A stretch of DNA of 64,000 nt. Origin: Isoetes taiwanensis (Eukaryota > Streptophyta > Lycopodiopsida > Isoetales > Isoetaceae). The DNA is taken from assembly GCA_021234155.1 (NCBI GenBank), contig JAJEKV010000114.1, forward strand, positions 1,005,654-1,069,653. The letters are read 5' to 3'. Positions 23,329 through 36,655 of the stretch are shown one piece after another; the first letter of the stretch is position 1; the number at the start of each line of letters is the position of its first letter. Position numbers and translations under genes: made by a program. A model generated the notes under the pieces. That model did no database searches. It saw nothing but the letters and a program-made list of their open reading frames with translations, and was not told the origin of the DNA.

Positions 23329-24990
23329 CAGCAATGGGGATTCAAGAAGACTCTGCATTAAGCTACCATCTTAAACTACAGATTTTAGAGAACCTATTAA
23401 CGAGAACAGCACCATCAGAAAATAAGTCCACAACAATACCTGCATACGCATTTACCATCTAAAAGCATTATTGTTTGTCAATGGTGTAAAGCATGTATTA
23501 ATATCTGTGCTGTTTTAAAATACCAGATTCCAAAAGAAATGAACCAAGCTTGGTCTAATTAACAGTAAAAATCTACAGAGATTGTGGACATCACTGAATT
23601 GATAATAATCGCAAGTGTTCAAAAAGAAAGCAGCAGCTAATACCAGCAAAACCATCTTCGACATCAGCACAAAATGCATCACCAATATGAACAGAAAGTT
23701 CACCACCATGCTCATTAGGTCCTTCAAAATTCGAGAGCCCTAGATGCATTCAAACATGGTCTACCAGCTGGATAAATAAGAAAAAACACAGTTTTAAGAG
23801 ACAAAAATGATATCCATGATGATCCCAACATGAAAGTGAAGAACAACAAAGCATTATGCAAAATGATGGGGTCTTCCCTATAGAAGTGACCACCTGGTAG
23901 CCATCACCTCAGGAAAGATCTTTGCTGATGCCATATTTCTACACTATTCAACACAAGGGTGAAAAGGCAGAAGTCTCAGAAGTACATACAATTTTATCGA
24001 TCTCCCAGCCTTCCAGTTTTCGAGAAGGCCATAAGTCTAGCATTAGGCGGGCTGCTGTCCCAGCTCCCTGGAAACAACAATGCCTTGACTTTTAAACAAT
24101 AGAATGAGCAAGTAGAAAGCATCTGTTATGCAAAAAAGTGCATCTTCTATAGACTTAAACACGTATAACGAAATTTTTTATCTATTCCATTTTCATCCAG
24201 AAGTACTGTTTTACCAGACCAAGAATGGCAATAGGACCTTCTGGTATAATTGGAGGCAACGTCGAAAATTCATCCTGGAAAGCCACCACGAGTAACCAGT
24301 GTGAAAACCTGTGCAGACTGTATCAGCACAATGCAAATTAATGCCAATAAGACTTTGCATCGAATTAAGATACTCATCACATATATCAATGCTCCCTTTC
24401 CTATCTAGTGAACATAGATTTAAAAGAACATTTATGGTGTCTCACCCAATAAGAACCTGTCCATTTGGAGTCCTTCTTATATACACTATGAATGTTCCCT
24501 GCAAAACTTTCATAACTATTTCAATTTAACCAATTTAAAATGAAATCAATCATCAATAGGCAATTAATTATGCTAGCCATATGCCAAACCACTTGATCAT
24601 AATAAACCTGGTGAACAGCTTCTCTAAGAAAATAATGCAAAGAATCTAAACAAATTTTACAACAATTGCCTCAGACTTCCTAGACTGGACTAAGAATTCC
24701 CATTACAAAAGTAGCTGCCACACAAAGACAATTTCAATTCATGTCATAGTATAACAATATATTCTGTACAGTACAACAAGCCACAAGTTTTACTGATGTC
24801 ACATATCTAATTCTTTATATATTTGATCCTACAAACTTGGTGAAGATAAGTATAACAAGCTTTTCTTTTTTCACGTTTGTGGTGTTGCAAGAAAATTTGA
24901 CTCATTTACTGACTTGTCCAATCGAGTAAAAGTAGTCAAGCACCAGTGTAAATCGACTTGGATTCCTTGGGTATCTCTACAATATTAATG
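23329..24990 (-). pseudogene. Spermidine-synthase-like SAM-dependent methyltransferase, probably broken
   Basis: Exons on the minus strand: about 24990-24914 (NDINIVEIPKES...LLLLDW); 24498-24446 (NIHSVYKKDSKWTGSYW); 24274-24215 (DEFSTLPPIIPEGPIAILGL); 24067-23990 (GAGTAARLMLDLWP, EGWEIDKI); 23739-23644 (GLSNFEGPNE, VHIGDAFCADVEDGFAG); and about 23375-23329 (DGSLMQSLLESPLL). GxGTAAR is the SAM-binding glycine loop and EGWEID the acidic end of strand 2. Exon phases agree at most joints. An in-frame TGA (24936-24938) and a TAA (23371-23373) argue for a pseudogene or unusual splicing. The C-terminal part was not found. The family call comes from remembered plant homologues. Confidence 0.65.
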
Positions 24991-24999
24991 TCATTGTAC

Positions 25000-26182
25000 A
25001 AACTTGCAATGCTAAGTACTCAAGGTAACAAGTTCAATAATGGGCTGGACCTCTGCGTCGTTTTTACCAGAATGGAGAGCTTCAGCTTTTGTTCCGGCAT
25101 TAAATATGTCTTCGAAATTGGGAGAATCTTCCGTGCCATCACAAAGCAGGGCTTGCAATGGCTCTAAAACAGGCAGCTACGAAGAATCGAGAGTGCACGA
25201 AAAAAAAAAACCGCCCGGTTTCGAGAGCGGTTGCCCACCAACAGAAGTGACCGAGAGTTTACAGCCAATCATAAGTTTGGAGCAGTCATTAGCATATCCT
25301 AAAGATATTCTAGCATATACCTAGGATATGCCAAAAGCCCACATAAACAAGGGTTTACCCCCCTAGGGGCAACCACTTCTTATCACTATCACTACATATA
25401 TAAGTCAGTTTCATTTTTTATTTGATGTAATATTTCCGTTCCAGGAAAGCACTTAATGGCGACGCATGCCCCTAAAAAATAATAACTCGAATTAAAAAAA
25501 AAAAGGTGGCATCATAGTATAACTAGGAATTAAAAAATAGTCAGCAGAGTCTCCACACATTTCTTGCTCTGCAAGCAATCCCAGCTCTACTCGGTTCTGG
25601 ATCCACAAGCTCCGCAAGCTTTACTCCGGCACTCCAGTATATCGCCATTGTTGCACTAGAATGCTCATGCCTTTCTTTCTCTGCAAGCAAGCTCTGGCTT
25701 ATTAATCTAGAGCACTGGAGGAAGCCCCAAATTGCCCAAGATATGGCTATGGCAGCCCATTTCTTTTTCCTTCCCTTTGTTTCTTCATCTAGGTTTTGTA
25801 TTTTTGGAAATGAAGGTCTGAGATATGGCGGATTTGCATGGTGACCTAAGTCTATGGCACTACATCTGTTAATTAGAAACAGGGCCAGATATGATCCTGT
25901 CCAAAGCAAATGGCCTGTGTGTAGGTCAAATTTTAACTAAGTGTTGGACTATTTTGCGCCCTGTGCTAGCGGCCACGTCAAGACTGATTCTCCATAATTC
26001 TCCAAACAGATTGAGTGTCAAGGTCAAGACATGACATATTGAGTATTGTGTCTCTTGTAATATCTTGTTGGCATCCCTTTCTTTGTTTCTACTTTAGAGA
26101 TACAAGAAATTTATCACTGGGCGACTTAGAGATACAAAAATTTATCAAGGCCAAGGCAACATTTCCTGTCTCCCAAAAAATA
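25000..26182. other. Spacer upstream of the methyltransferase-like gene
   Basis: A minus-strand stretch at 25060-25140 reads as protein (DGTEDSPNFEDIFNAGTKAE) and is followed by a possible GTAAAA donor, so it may be the first exon of the neighbouring gene. The rest is AT-rich. 25988-26100 is a copy of the dispersed repeat at 2.92 kb. Confidence 0.35.
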
Positions 26183-26773
26183 GGAAGCCTATGTGTACCC
26201 AACTGAGTCAAACAAAAAAGATTATTCGCAATCCCCGAGTTGTTCTAACGACTCACTTATAGATGATCTAGTTGTGTGCGTTGTGTTATAGTTTAGATAA
26301 GAGGGAGATTTAGATGTTTTCTAAAGGTCTCAATCTAGAGGAATCAATTCAGATAGGTTAAAGGCCTCCTTTCATGAGAACCAACCCAAAGAAGACGAAT
26401 GACCTTGTAGCTAGAAATGTGCATGTGGACGTCTTCAATATTTGCAATGATGTTTGCAAGGCCGCCGATAAATTTCTCTCCCCCCAAAAAAAAAAAAAAG
26501 GAAGCCTATGTGTACCCAACTGAGTCAAACAAAAAAGATTATTCGCAATCCCCGAGTTGTTCTAACGACTCACTTATAGATGATCTAGTTGTGTGCGTTG
26601 TGTTATAGTTTAGATAAGAGGGAGATTTAGATGTTTTCTAAAGGTCTCAATCTAGAGGAATCAATTCAGATAGGTTAAAGGCCTCCTTTCATGAGAACCA
26701 ACCCAAAGAAGACGAATGACCTTGTAGCTAGAAATGTGCATGTGGACGTCTTCAATATTTGCAATGATGTTTG
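26183..26773. repeat. 274-bp direct duplication
   Basis: 26183-26456 is repeated at 26500-26773 with no difference seen, at a period of 317 bp. The 43-bp linker contains an A14 tract and sits exactly at the junction. Non-coding. Confidence 0.92.
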
Positions 26774-28855
26774 ATTCCTTCAAAAAGGATTATGCATAGT
26801 GCTCCTTGCTGAAAGATTTTAAAGGATGTCCTTTTCAAAGTCATTTTGAGCATATGACCATCACATCAACATATGCCAACGAGCTCAGGAGTTACCAAGC
26901 GAGAGGCAACATAGCTTGCAATGAAACACCATTGAAATGGTTGTAAAATGAAGATACATGGCAATAAACATTGTTTTTTGGGCAAAAACAGACCAATTTT
27001 TTACAATATCTAATGGCAAGTAACGACTTGCCAAATAATCTTGGATGGATTTAAATGAGTGTAACGAATAAGGTTTATGGCATTAAAAAAAAAAAAGACT
27101 GGGGGAGCACCAAAGTTTTATCATGTAGAGCAACTTAATTTTTTTTTATGGCTTTTATTATGTGGACCAACTTAAAGATCATTGCACAATTGTTCACTAT
27201 TAATATCAGATCATAGGTTTAGAACCAAACCATGGTGCAATCTTTCCCGCAAGCTCTCTGCAAGTGAGACCATTTATGACCTTCCTCAAATACTTGTGAG
27301 ACCATTTATGACCTTCCCCCAAATACTTGCAGCTCAAACTCCACAAAGTATCACCTTCCTCAACCCCTCCCCAAATTTCCTCTCTTTCCAAGTAAACAAC
27401 ATCCCTCTGTTCAGCCACACTGCAACAACCACATCTGAAGGAACTTGTCTAACAAATATTAAGATCATCTACAAGAAACAATACATAGCAAGACCACAAG
27501 TATACCATGAAAACATCTCGAGCATGCAAAATATCAAAAATGCATGCCTGATAACATCATAGTACTGTGTAAGCAAGGTTGACCTTTTTAGGTAAACAAT
27601 GGTGTAATTTAGTAAAAAATATTAAAATAAGGTTAATCCATGTTCTGCCAAAACGTATTCCATAGTCATCCATTCTGTTCATATATCTATAGTAACAAAT
27701 GCTGCAAGACATAATGCAGCTATGGGTCATAATCATATGCATTATTCTCGCCCAAAGATGCTGGCGCTGTTATCAACACATTAACAACCCTCTAAAGTTT
27801 TTCCAATCATCCATTGTATGCCTTCTTATATCTTCAGAATTATATCTCGAAATCCACCCCATCATATCTGCTTCCCACAATTTTAAAAGATCCTGATTTC
27901 TGAAATTAAGAAACATAACTTATAGGGGTTGTATTTCAGCTAAAAAATTCATTGTGTAGATCTATAACTGCCTGCAACCCTGGCTTCTGGAATTACCGTA
28001 CCCTAATGGAACACAAGCAGGAGATGATGCATGAAACAGGTGCAAGAACATAACGTAAATATAATGACATCATCATATATCTTGAGTAATTTCCAAAGTC
28101 CGTATAGCTTAGGAGCCATGTAAGTCACATTTAGGTTGCAAGTAGACCTCGGTTCTCAATTGTGCAAATTGCATAGGTGCAATCAATTCAAGAGAGCAAT
28201 AACAAAATCAAGTAGAATCATGTAGTAACCCACAAGAGGATGATTACCTAAGCTCCATATCCTTGTGATTGCTTGCTTTTGGCATGATAATGAGTGAATA
28301 CACATTTTTTTATGAAGATACCTTTGATGGAAGAACAAATCTGCGGGGAAAAAACGACTTCGGCTATGCCCATCCCGATCCGATACTAATTGTTCAATTT
28401 GAAGCAAAAAGAATGTAGCTCTCTTTAGAATAATGATGGAGGAATCAAAGTAGAAGCGCATACACTTTATTGAACAAAACTCGAGATTTAAGAAAGGTCA
28501 AGCAGAAATGAAAGATTGATCATGGTTACCAGCAAATATAGGCTTGTAAGGGTGCATCTTTGAACACATCTTCTGGATTATATTTGTTGTTTGACGTACA
28601 GAGAGCAAAGCCAATGCTGACGCCACTGTAAGAAATCACAAACATTAGTCCTAACATTGAGCCATAGAGTCACAAAACAAAAACACTTAGGGAATACCTG
28701 GGTTACATCAACAACAGCAACAATGTTCTTGAAATACACAGAAAAAAACCTGGTTTTATCTTGCAAATATCATAACCATATCATCCACCATCACCAGATT
28801 TTGTCTACTCTTCCATTCCCGCATTTGTTTTGGCTCCATATTCATAAACAACTAA
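26774..28855. other. Non-coding stretch
   Basis: AT-rich sequence with short A/T tracts and a 30-bp unit repeated twice near 27263-27325 (GTGAGACCATTTATGACCTT). No exon could be defended on either strand. Confidence 0.4.
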
Positions 28856-29410
28856 GACCTGTATCATGTGGCCATTTACTGAGCACAAGCATCCAAGAAA
28901 AGGAGTATGCCCCAAAACTGTAACCCATCACGGTTGTAGAGAAATCGAAATGCCATGGCCAAATCCGGCGCCATAGCTAAGAGTTCAGGTGGACGATGGT
29001 ATTTGAACCGGTGTAACCATGGATCCGGTAAAGAGGTTCACAAAAATTATACCTGAGCTCCAAATCCTTGACATAGATATGAAATTCGAATCCCTGCAAA
29101 TAAACATATGAGTGTTTTAAGCAAAAATCACAAGCAAAATGTATAGGGGGAAAGACCTGTATCCTGTGGCCATTTACTGAGCACAAGCATCCAAGAAAAG
29201 GAGTATGCCCCAAAACTGTAACCCATCACGGTTTTAGAGAAATCGAAATGCCTTGGCCAAATCTGGCGCCATAGCTAAGAGCTCAGGTGGACGATGGTAT
29301 TTGAATTGAACCAGTGTAACCGTAGATCCGGTAAAGAGGTTCGCAAAAATCATACCTGAGCTCCAAATCCTTGACATAGATATGAAATCCAGATCAGCTG
29401 CAAATAACCG
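28856..29410. repeat. ~250-bp direct duplication
   Basis: About 28856-29097 and 29155-29398 are near-identical, including GTGGCCATTTACTGAGCACA and CATCACGGTT, with a few substitutions and a short GAATTGAACC insertion in the second copy. The period is about 300 bp. Non-coding. Confidence 0.85.
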
Positions 29411-29788
29411 ATGCAAGAAAACTTATAGATAGATGCAAGAAAACTTACGGACTGGACTGATGCAGAGCAAATCCGAGCACAATTTTAGAATTATTCAGAG
29501 TTATAGGTGCACAAGATCTACCGAAAGATATACAGCGCCAAGGCCAAATAACTGCATTAAATCCATGACTATCCACCGCCATAGCCTGTGGACATAGATT
29601 ATACACCGCCATAGCTTAGCTTGTGAACACCATAACGACTTAGAAAAAACATGGCAACAAAAGCAACAAATCGATTGCGGCGCAGAAAAAATACCCACGA
29701 CAAAAACAGAAAATAGAAATTTGAAACTCACTTATATATGTGTAGATAGATAGATAGATAATCTTTCTACAATCCCTTTCATTTTCAT

Positions 29789-30012
29789 ATAATATATATA
29801 GATCTAAACATGGAGTAAATACAATTTAATAGGACCCTAGGAATTGTTGCACACCTTGCCATGTCCAAGATTTCCTTCAACATATGTGACTTCAAAGAAG
29901 AAGAAGAATAAGAATAAGAATAAGAATAGAACTGGTTCATTTTTTTGGGAATGTGAGAGTTCAAGAAAAAATGTACAAAGGCTAGCATTAAGTCTTTGAA
30001 CCTCCTCTAATG
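29789..30012. repeat. Dispersed repeat copy (partner at 3088-3310)
   Basis: Same sequence as 3088-3310, with an added (AAGAAT)n stretch near 29897-29930. As in the other copy it ends in a T-rich tract. Confidence 0.75.
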
Positions 30013-30045
30013 GTTTTTCGTTTTTTTTTTTTCTTTTTTCTTTTT

Positions 30046-30134
<89 letters not shown>

Positions 30135-30136
30135 CT

Positions 30137-30168
<32 letters not shown>

Positions 30169-30270
30169 TTTTTTTCTTTTTTCTTTTTTTTTTTTTTCTT
30201 TTTTCTTTTTTCTTTTTTCTTTTTTCTTTTTTCTTTTTTCTTTTTTCTTTTTTCTTTTTTCTTTTTACGA
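30013..30270. repeat. Long poly(T)/(T6C)n low-complexity tract
   Basis: About 258 bp of T with regular C interruptions, mostly TTTTTTC heptamers at both flanks. Assembly length here may be unreliable. Confidence 0.95.
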
Positions 30271-32375
30271 ATTATCTTCACCTAGACTACTAACTATTAC
30301 ATGCAGCTGAAATCACATGAACATCGTTTGTTCAAGATAAAGACAATGACACTCACATATCCACCCTAGATTTTACTCTAGGCCACAACCAGTGCCACTA
30401 ATTCTCTTTTTGTCTTTTTAACATGTCTTTGTATCAGCGTAAAGAGTTCAAGCGTAATATTTTTCTTCAAAATTTTGTATATTTTGTATTATGGTAAATC
30501 TGTTCATTGTATATGATAGACAGAATGTAGACACTTTAAACAAATAACTTTCCCATAGTAGAACTCGTATTTCCCACTTAAAGCTTTTACAAGTCATAAC
30601 ATATTATGCAACATGCAGTAAATTTCGTTCAATACTATGTTACCACTGTTTTTCTTAACAGAAATACATCTATTAGTTTTACTGCCGTGTTCAACATTTT
30701 AAAACAATGTATCCCATTCTGGATATCCTTCCAAAACCACTCAAGAGTAGACAGATCTCACCATTGGGTCCACCATTATGCAATATTCTTCACCAAAGTC
30801 AGAATGATTTGTATCATTCCATCTTTTGACCAAACAACCAGGAGATGTGATCGTGGTTACCTGCACCCAAACAGACCAACATTAGCAAAAATTTGGTAAT
30901 GAGGAAAGGAGTGACAGGTAAGCTATACAATCACATGGCTCTTCGCCCTTCACCTATTGTTGGGTAAGGAAATATTCAAACTTACGCAAAAGCATCACTG
31001 GAGCTGCCCACTAACAACATTCTTACATCATCAAGACTGCTTACCTCAGTCCCAATTTTAGTAATACAAATCTGCCTACTATAATTATATGGTGTATCCA
31101 TTATGCCTTATCTATCTCTACCATTTGTATCTCTATTCAACATCAAATTTTACATTTCCAGGTTAAATGCCATGCATCTACTGCTGGCATCCTACATTAT
31201 GCACCTTTTAAGGCCCTGCAACACCTGTTAGAATGCGAATAAAACCTTGCTTATATGGACATTTCCTCATGGCATAAATATTTTTTCCAAGATAATATCT
31301 TCTAGAATATCAAAGCTTTAAACAAACTTGTATGGTGTCGCTCCCAGCAACAGCAACAGCATGAGATGTTGTTTTTGTTCATTCTGTATTTCGGCCAGGC
31401 ATATAAGATCCTTCTTCAACTTTGTCATGCAACTAAGGAAGTACTCATGTAACAATGCTTACCAGCCAGGAGTATGTTTGTGTGCATCATTGATCTGCCA
31501 TATGGCCATAGATTACTGTAGCAGAGTCATGGGCTGCATAAAATAGGGCATTCGGCCATAGATTACTGTAGCAGAGTCATGGGCTGCATAAAATAGGGCA
31601 TTCAGCACAGACCAAGGCCTTCGCTGCTCCAAATTCGGTCCAGACCATTTTTAGACCAAAGCCACTTGATTTGCAGCTATCATCAAATTTGCATTTGCAG
31701 ATGCAGGTTCCAATTCAATCAGGCATCATGGAAGTCGATAATGGCTTCCATTACCACTGTATTCTAACCCAAAACGCTTGAAGGCGCTAGAGGAACTTGG
31801 GCATGATAAAATCGGCTATGAAGCAATCCGTAACCAAAATGCTAAACCCTAACTTTTAGGTTAAGCATAGGTATTTGTGTCTTCCACAATATCTCTTTCC
31901 AAATCTATCAATCGCCTTTATTAGCCTCGATTTTGTGCCTTTATCAATAAAAGTCTAAGAAATGCATATACGTCTTAAAACATATCCATATCACTATAAT
32001 TTCCATACACTATCTCCAAGGTACTTTAAACCACTAGTCAAAATAGTCTTAAATGCATTTGGTGCCCATGCACCAACATTGCGCATGCACCAAATGCTGG
32101 CGTACCATTAACTATTTGCAGCCACCGCCTGCTCTAGTTCTTGATTTCTGAAATATTTTCTATCATTCCATTCTGTCTAGTAGCCAGACAAAGATAAAAT
32201 GCTAAAGATGAAGTACCAAAGCCATATGTAATATTCCATCTTTTAGTTGCTTTTTATTCTTGCCCCAATGCTGCCTTTTGTAATGTTCCCAAAGTTAAAA
32301 TGCCTTTTGTAATTTCTCCATCTACAACTATAACCAGTCACCCATGTCTCCTTCTTCTTTTTCTTTTTTCTTTTT
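30271..32375. other. Non-coding stretch with one 2 x 50-bp tandem repeat
   Basis: 31504-31553 and 31554-31603 are identical 50-bp units starting GGCCATAGATTACTGTAGCA. No coding exon was recognised elsewhere in the stretch. Confidence 0.45.
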
Positions 32376-32770
32376 ATAAGGACGAAAAGTTTATTCATCA
32401 AAAGTATGCATTACAAGATGCACATATCTCATCTAGCTATGTAAGCACAAGAAAATGCTCCCGAAATAATAATTATACATTAAATATAAATAGTTTATTT
32501 TTTAATGCATGTGTAGTTTCCTCTTAAGGGGCGCCCGAATGACATGAACTTTGATCAATTAATACATAATAAATATAAATAGTTCTTTGCTTCATGCATG
32601 GTTAGTTGGCTCTCAAGAAGTTCCTAAATGACATGAACTATCTCTCCTCAAACAAGAAACCCATAAAAACAAAGAGCTGGAGGGGGGAGAGCAAGGGAAT
32701 GATGCCTTTTTTGATATGTTCTGGTATCTTGGCTTAGACACTACATACCTATACATCCAAGGAAAAAAAA
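32376..32770. repeat. Dispersed repeat copy (partner at 16389-16790)
   Basis: About 395 bp closely matching 16389-16790 in the same orientation, ending at an A-rich stretch. Confidence 0.75.
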
Positions 32771-32924
32771 AAACGGGGAAAAGAAAGAGAGGAAGAAAAG
32801 ATATAGGTCGATGTTATATGGTGGTATGTTGCCTTGAATTGAAATCCATCTGAGGTCATACACATCCATATACCTATGCATTCACAAACCTATAAACAAA
32901 GTAAAGAGAAGCTTTGACCCCAAT

Positions 32925-32925
<1 letters not shown>

Positions 32926-32966
<41 letters not shown>
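32926..32966. repeat. (CA)n microsatellite
   Basis: About twenty uninterrupted CA dinucleotides. Confidence 0.97.
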
Positions 32967-32970
<4 letters not shown>

Positions 32971-34660
32971 TGATCACAGCATATGATGGACGATCTATAC
33001 AATAATGCTCTGAATTCATGATCCAGCATTATCAGAACAACAACAACAATATAATTAGTGATTTTCTGTTACGTAAGTACCGCAACAGAGTCCTCAAATA
33101 CAAAGCATAATTACGATTTTTAAAGGCAATAATCCACGAAAGAGCTTTATACACCCATGGATGTCTCAATGTTATAATTGAACATCGAAACATGGATATT
33201 CTATATATCGACCCAGTGCTGAGCATTTGTAGCAACCTGCTATATCTTGTTCTGCTTTGAGCTATCTTTTGTTTTGTGCTGCTTCTTTGCTTGGTTGAGC
33301 GTGTTTTTCGTAAATATAAATTTTATCCTTTAATATCTTTATTTTCTTTATTTTCTTAATTTTTTCCTTTATTTTCTTATTCTCATAATTATTTTTCTTA
33401 GCCAATTTTCGTTTTTGCCCTTTCTCCTTCGTCTTCCCTCTGTCATTTCGGTTCCGCTTCCCTTGCCCTTTTTTTTTATTGCTTCTCATGGCTGCTTTCT
33501 TCGTGCCTGGTGCTTCTTCGGTCGGTGTTCTGGCGTCCTCTTCTTAAGGTTCGATCTCAGTTCCTGGTCTGCTTTTTTAGTCTTGGTTCCTTCTTGATTG
33601 TCGGTTGTTGGTGGTGTTTGCTCTTTGCTTCTGATAGCTCAATGCATAGCAGGTTCTCTTGAACACAGAATTAATACAGAATTTAGCATTAGTGAGTACA
33701 ATAAGCGACTCACAATTTGTCGAAAAGTTTTTTTTGAGCTTGGTATTCTCTTATCCTGAATTGCTTCACTAAATAGGAGGATACTGGTGGATGAGAATCG
33801 TTAAACATATGCTAGGAATAGTAGAAATGCTGAAGCATTGCAAAATTAACCATTTATTATTAGCATAGCAAATGAAGCGCATTATATCATGTCTATAAAT
33901 CTGGACATCGATAACAAGTGGGTCTTTGTGTTGACGCCTGCAGTTCCCAAGTCTTGTTACGGTTTCTTCTCTAACATATGCTCTTGGATGGATGCAGGTA
34001 TGAGCATTGACCCTTGGATTTATGGAGTTAATGTAATGTGCTCCAAATTGTTATTCAGGGAAGTACTTTTTCATAGTTCATACTTTGGAACACCTTATAA
34101 TCACACTGCTACAATTTTGTGCACAAATTATTGCACTAGAATTAAATGCTATATGGGCATACTTTGCAATAAAATCTTGCAATATATTTCTTTTACTGAT
34201 ATGAAATCAATTGCATGACATGTTACAAAGTTTCTGAAATGTTTGGATTCTATAATGTTTCTTTTCGTTTCATTATGTTCTCTCTCTCACACACACCCCC
34301 CCCCCCAACCACCACAAATTTGGGGGTGTTTTTTTTGGGGAGGGGGGCGGGTAGAAACAAAAAAGTCACAAAGTGTAAAAACAAGGGAATTATGCTCTTT
34401 TGTGACATCTATTAATACCTTGGCTTAAGTGGAGATCATACACACCATATACCTATACATCGAGGGAAGAAAACAACAAAAAGGGAGACAAAATAAAGGT
34501 ATCTCCTAATATCTACCCATCTCAAGGTCGAAAGCATTATAAATCCCAAAATTTATCCTTTTTCCTATATTAAATTGGAATCTATAAAATAACAAATAAA
34601 CCACTTCCTATCACTCATATCACTCTTATATAATGCATATATTCATTTTCTGTCCTTTCT
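32967..34660. other. Non-coding stretch, TTTTCTTTATT-rich
   Basis: 33300-33480 is T/C-rich low complexity. 33990-34060 reads weakly as an exon after CAG (MSIDPWIYGVNVMCSKLL) but is unassigned. 34370-34480 resembles the tail of the 16.4/32.4 kb repeat. The segment CCTTTTTCCTATATTAAATT at about 34557 also occurs at 20027. Confidence 0.35.
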
Positions 34661-34663
34661 ACT

Positions 34664-35182
34664 GACATGCCCTTAACCAACTAGGCAAAATCGTCTAGAC
34701 GTTTATGAGTAGTCGCTTCTACCCATTTATGCCGGTGTCTCGGGAATGAAACACCAAGATCTACTCAAGCGGCCTCCCATGGGTCTGTTGCAACCTCTCC
34801 CACTAGAACTATGCTCGTCCTCGAGCACCATAGAGGATCTACTCAAGCGGCCTCCCATGGGTCCGTTACAACCTCTCCCACTAGAACTATGCTCGTCCTC
34901 GAGCACCATAGACCAAGTCATGACCTACCATTCAACGGTATTTCGGGTCATACTTGCCCCCATGGAGATTCGAACTCGAGCCCTACTCTGATACCAAATG
35001 TAACGTTTCTAACCGACATGCCCTTAATCAACTGGGCAAAACCATCTAGACATTTATGAGTAGTCGCTTCTACCCATTTATGCCGGTGTCTCGGGAACGA
35101 AACACCAAGATCTACTCGAGCGGTCTCCCATGGGTTTGTTGCAATGCCAGTGCACACTACCAGCGCCACATAAATCCCACAT
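34664..35182 (-). repeat. LTR-retrotransposon remnant with primer-site-like sequence (minus strand)
   Basis: A segment (GACATGCCCTTAACCAACTA ... GGTGTCTCGGGAATGAAACA) at 34664-34800 recurs at 35019-35155. Just left of the second copy, CTCTGATACCAAATGTAACG is the complement of the common TTGGTATCAGAG tRNA-Met primer site next to an LTR edge. A 76-bp unit (GGATCTACTCAAGCGGCCTC ...) is also doubled inside. It is probably an LTR end plus leader in reverse orientation. Confidence 0.5.
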
Positions 35183-35418
35183 TGGAACGGGGCCTGCAAT
35201 GCTACCTCCATACCCATTTGCCATGAAAAGGCATAGACTTATTGCCTCCATTCGCACAGGTGCGCACCCTCTTTGAATTAAGATGGGCAGACGGATTGGA
35301 GAGCCATGCCAGAATAGGCTTTGTCAATGTTGTTAAATGGGAGCTGTTGAGGATGAATGCCATGCCCTTCGAAGATGTCCAGTATATGATCAAATTTGGA
35401 CACGCCATGCTGAGTTGG
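35183..35418 (+). other. Short protein-like stretch beside an LTR
   Basis: 35245-35418 is open and protein-like (FAQVRTLFELRWADGLESHA, FEDVQYMIKFGHAM) and is cut by the LTR starting at 35419. The family is not recognised. Confidence 0.25.
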
Positions 35419-36655
35419 TGTGACATTCCAACATAACATACAGTTTGAATACATATATTATACTGCCACGTCAAGCGTACATGTCACCATGATAAGTACT
35501 TGAGAGCCGTAAAGAATTGCGCCTAGGGGGTAACCTCGTATGTTGCGCATGTACATTAAACATATGCAATTAAAACCCTTTCCCAAGTGGCAAAGCCCCA
35601 TTGGTCCCTTCTAACCTAAACCTAAAAGTTCATGTAAAAGGAACAAAAGGGGAAACCCTAAACCCTTTCCATTTTCGCATTTTAGCTTCCTTGGGCCATT
35701 CCGGCCAAGCCAAGCTACTATTCCGCATTGCCAGGCACCGTCGAGCCGCATTTGCGCAACAGTTCTTTCATGAGCAGCTGTCTTCAACAAGAACGAAGGC
35801 ATGGATGCGATTCGGGGAGCTGGAGCAAGCCAGGGATCAGGTAATCCGCGATTACTCTTAGTCTGACAATGAGCTAGGATAGTATGTCAGATCAGTCTTA
35901 GCAGCCTTGTAGATCCTAAGATCACAAGCCATAACGAATGAACCTAACTATAGATGTTTAGGTAGATAGGTTAGATATTCTTTAGTATTTCAGCTCTTTT
36001 ATGATGATGGTGTTCCATTCTATGAACTCCTGTGTATGTGGGAAGGGGGGTAGAGGCCCTGAAACCTTTAGTAGCAGATGATTCTAGATAACCTCATTAA
36101 TTCCCAATTAATGCGGCCCATGTACAAGAGCTCGTCTGGTTGTGAGTGGCGAGATTAGATCGGTAGAATAAAGAGGACTTATCCCATCACTGATTGATCC
36201 CTCTCGTGTGTAAAGCCTACCAGGGATCTTAGCGGGCTAGGCTTAATGGTTTGCCACTGCATGTGGGCAAGGCATGAGCTCGACACCTCTTGGGTGATGC
36301 ATCACCTTCAATGAGGTTAAAGTCGAATACGGGCAGTGGCCCTCTACCGCCTGTGATGGGCATGCATGCCTCTGGAGGGGGTGACTCTCCTTCTGCCTCA
36401 TCGGGACTGGGGAGATGCAACCCAGCAATAGCCCCTTTGGCTACGTACCCGGCAGGCTACGATCCAGTTCCTAGACTCTTCAACCTACTCTGCAAAGTGT
36501 GCATGGGAGCGGCGGATGGAGCGGACTACCCAACAGCCATGTTTCTATGTCAGCCCAATCCATTCTTATGAACTCTGTCTGCAATGACTTCTGGAGACCC
36601 AAGCCGTCATTCCATACCCTGGAGTCTGAGTCTTGGGTAGGATCTCCCATGTGAT
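35419..36655 (+). mobile_element. Old LTR of the H3-carrying gypsy family, left part
   Basis: Begins TGTGACATTCC, matching the TGTGACGTTCC edge of the LTR at 53703. It then follows that LTR through TACTGCCACGTCAAGCGTAC, the GGTTTGCCACTGCATGTGGG block and TGGAGACCCAAGCCGTCA. Divergence is high, with indels. It is interrupted at 36655 by a younger LTR element and resumes at 40276. No internal region of the family follows, so it is a solo or truncated LTR. Confidence 0.8.

Noticed and set aside
25541-25909. Minus-strand frame starting LWTGSYLALF as the missing methyltransferase exon
   Set aside because: The true KWTGSYW exon is at 24446-24498 with proper splice sites; this frame has no other similarity.
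29988-30285. Open frames encoding poly-Lys or poly-Phe
   Set aside because: Translation of a poly(T)/(T6C)n tract; no coding meaning.
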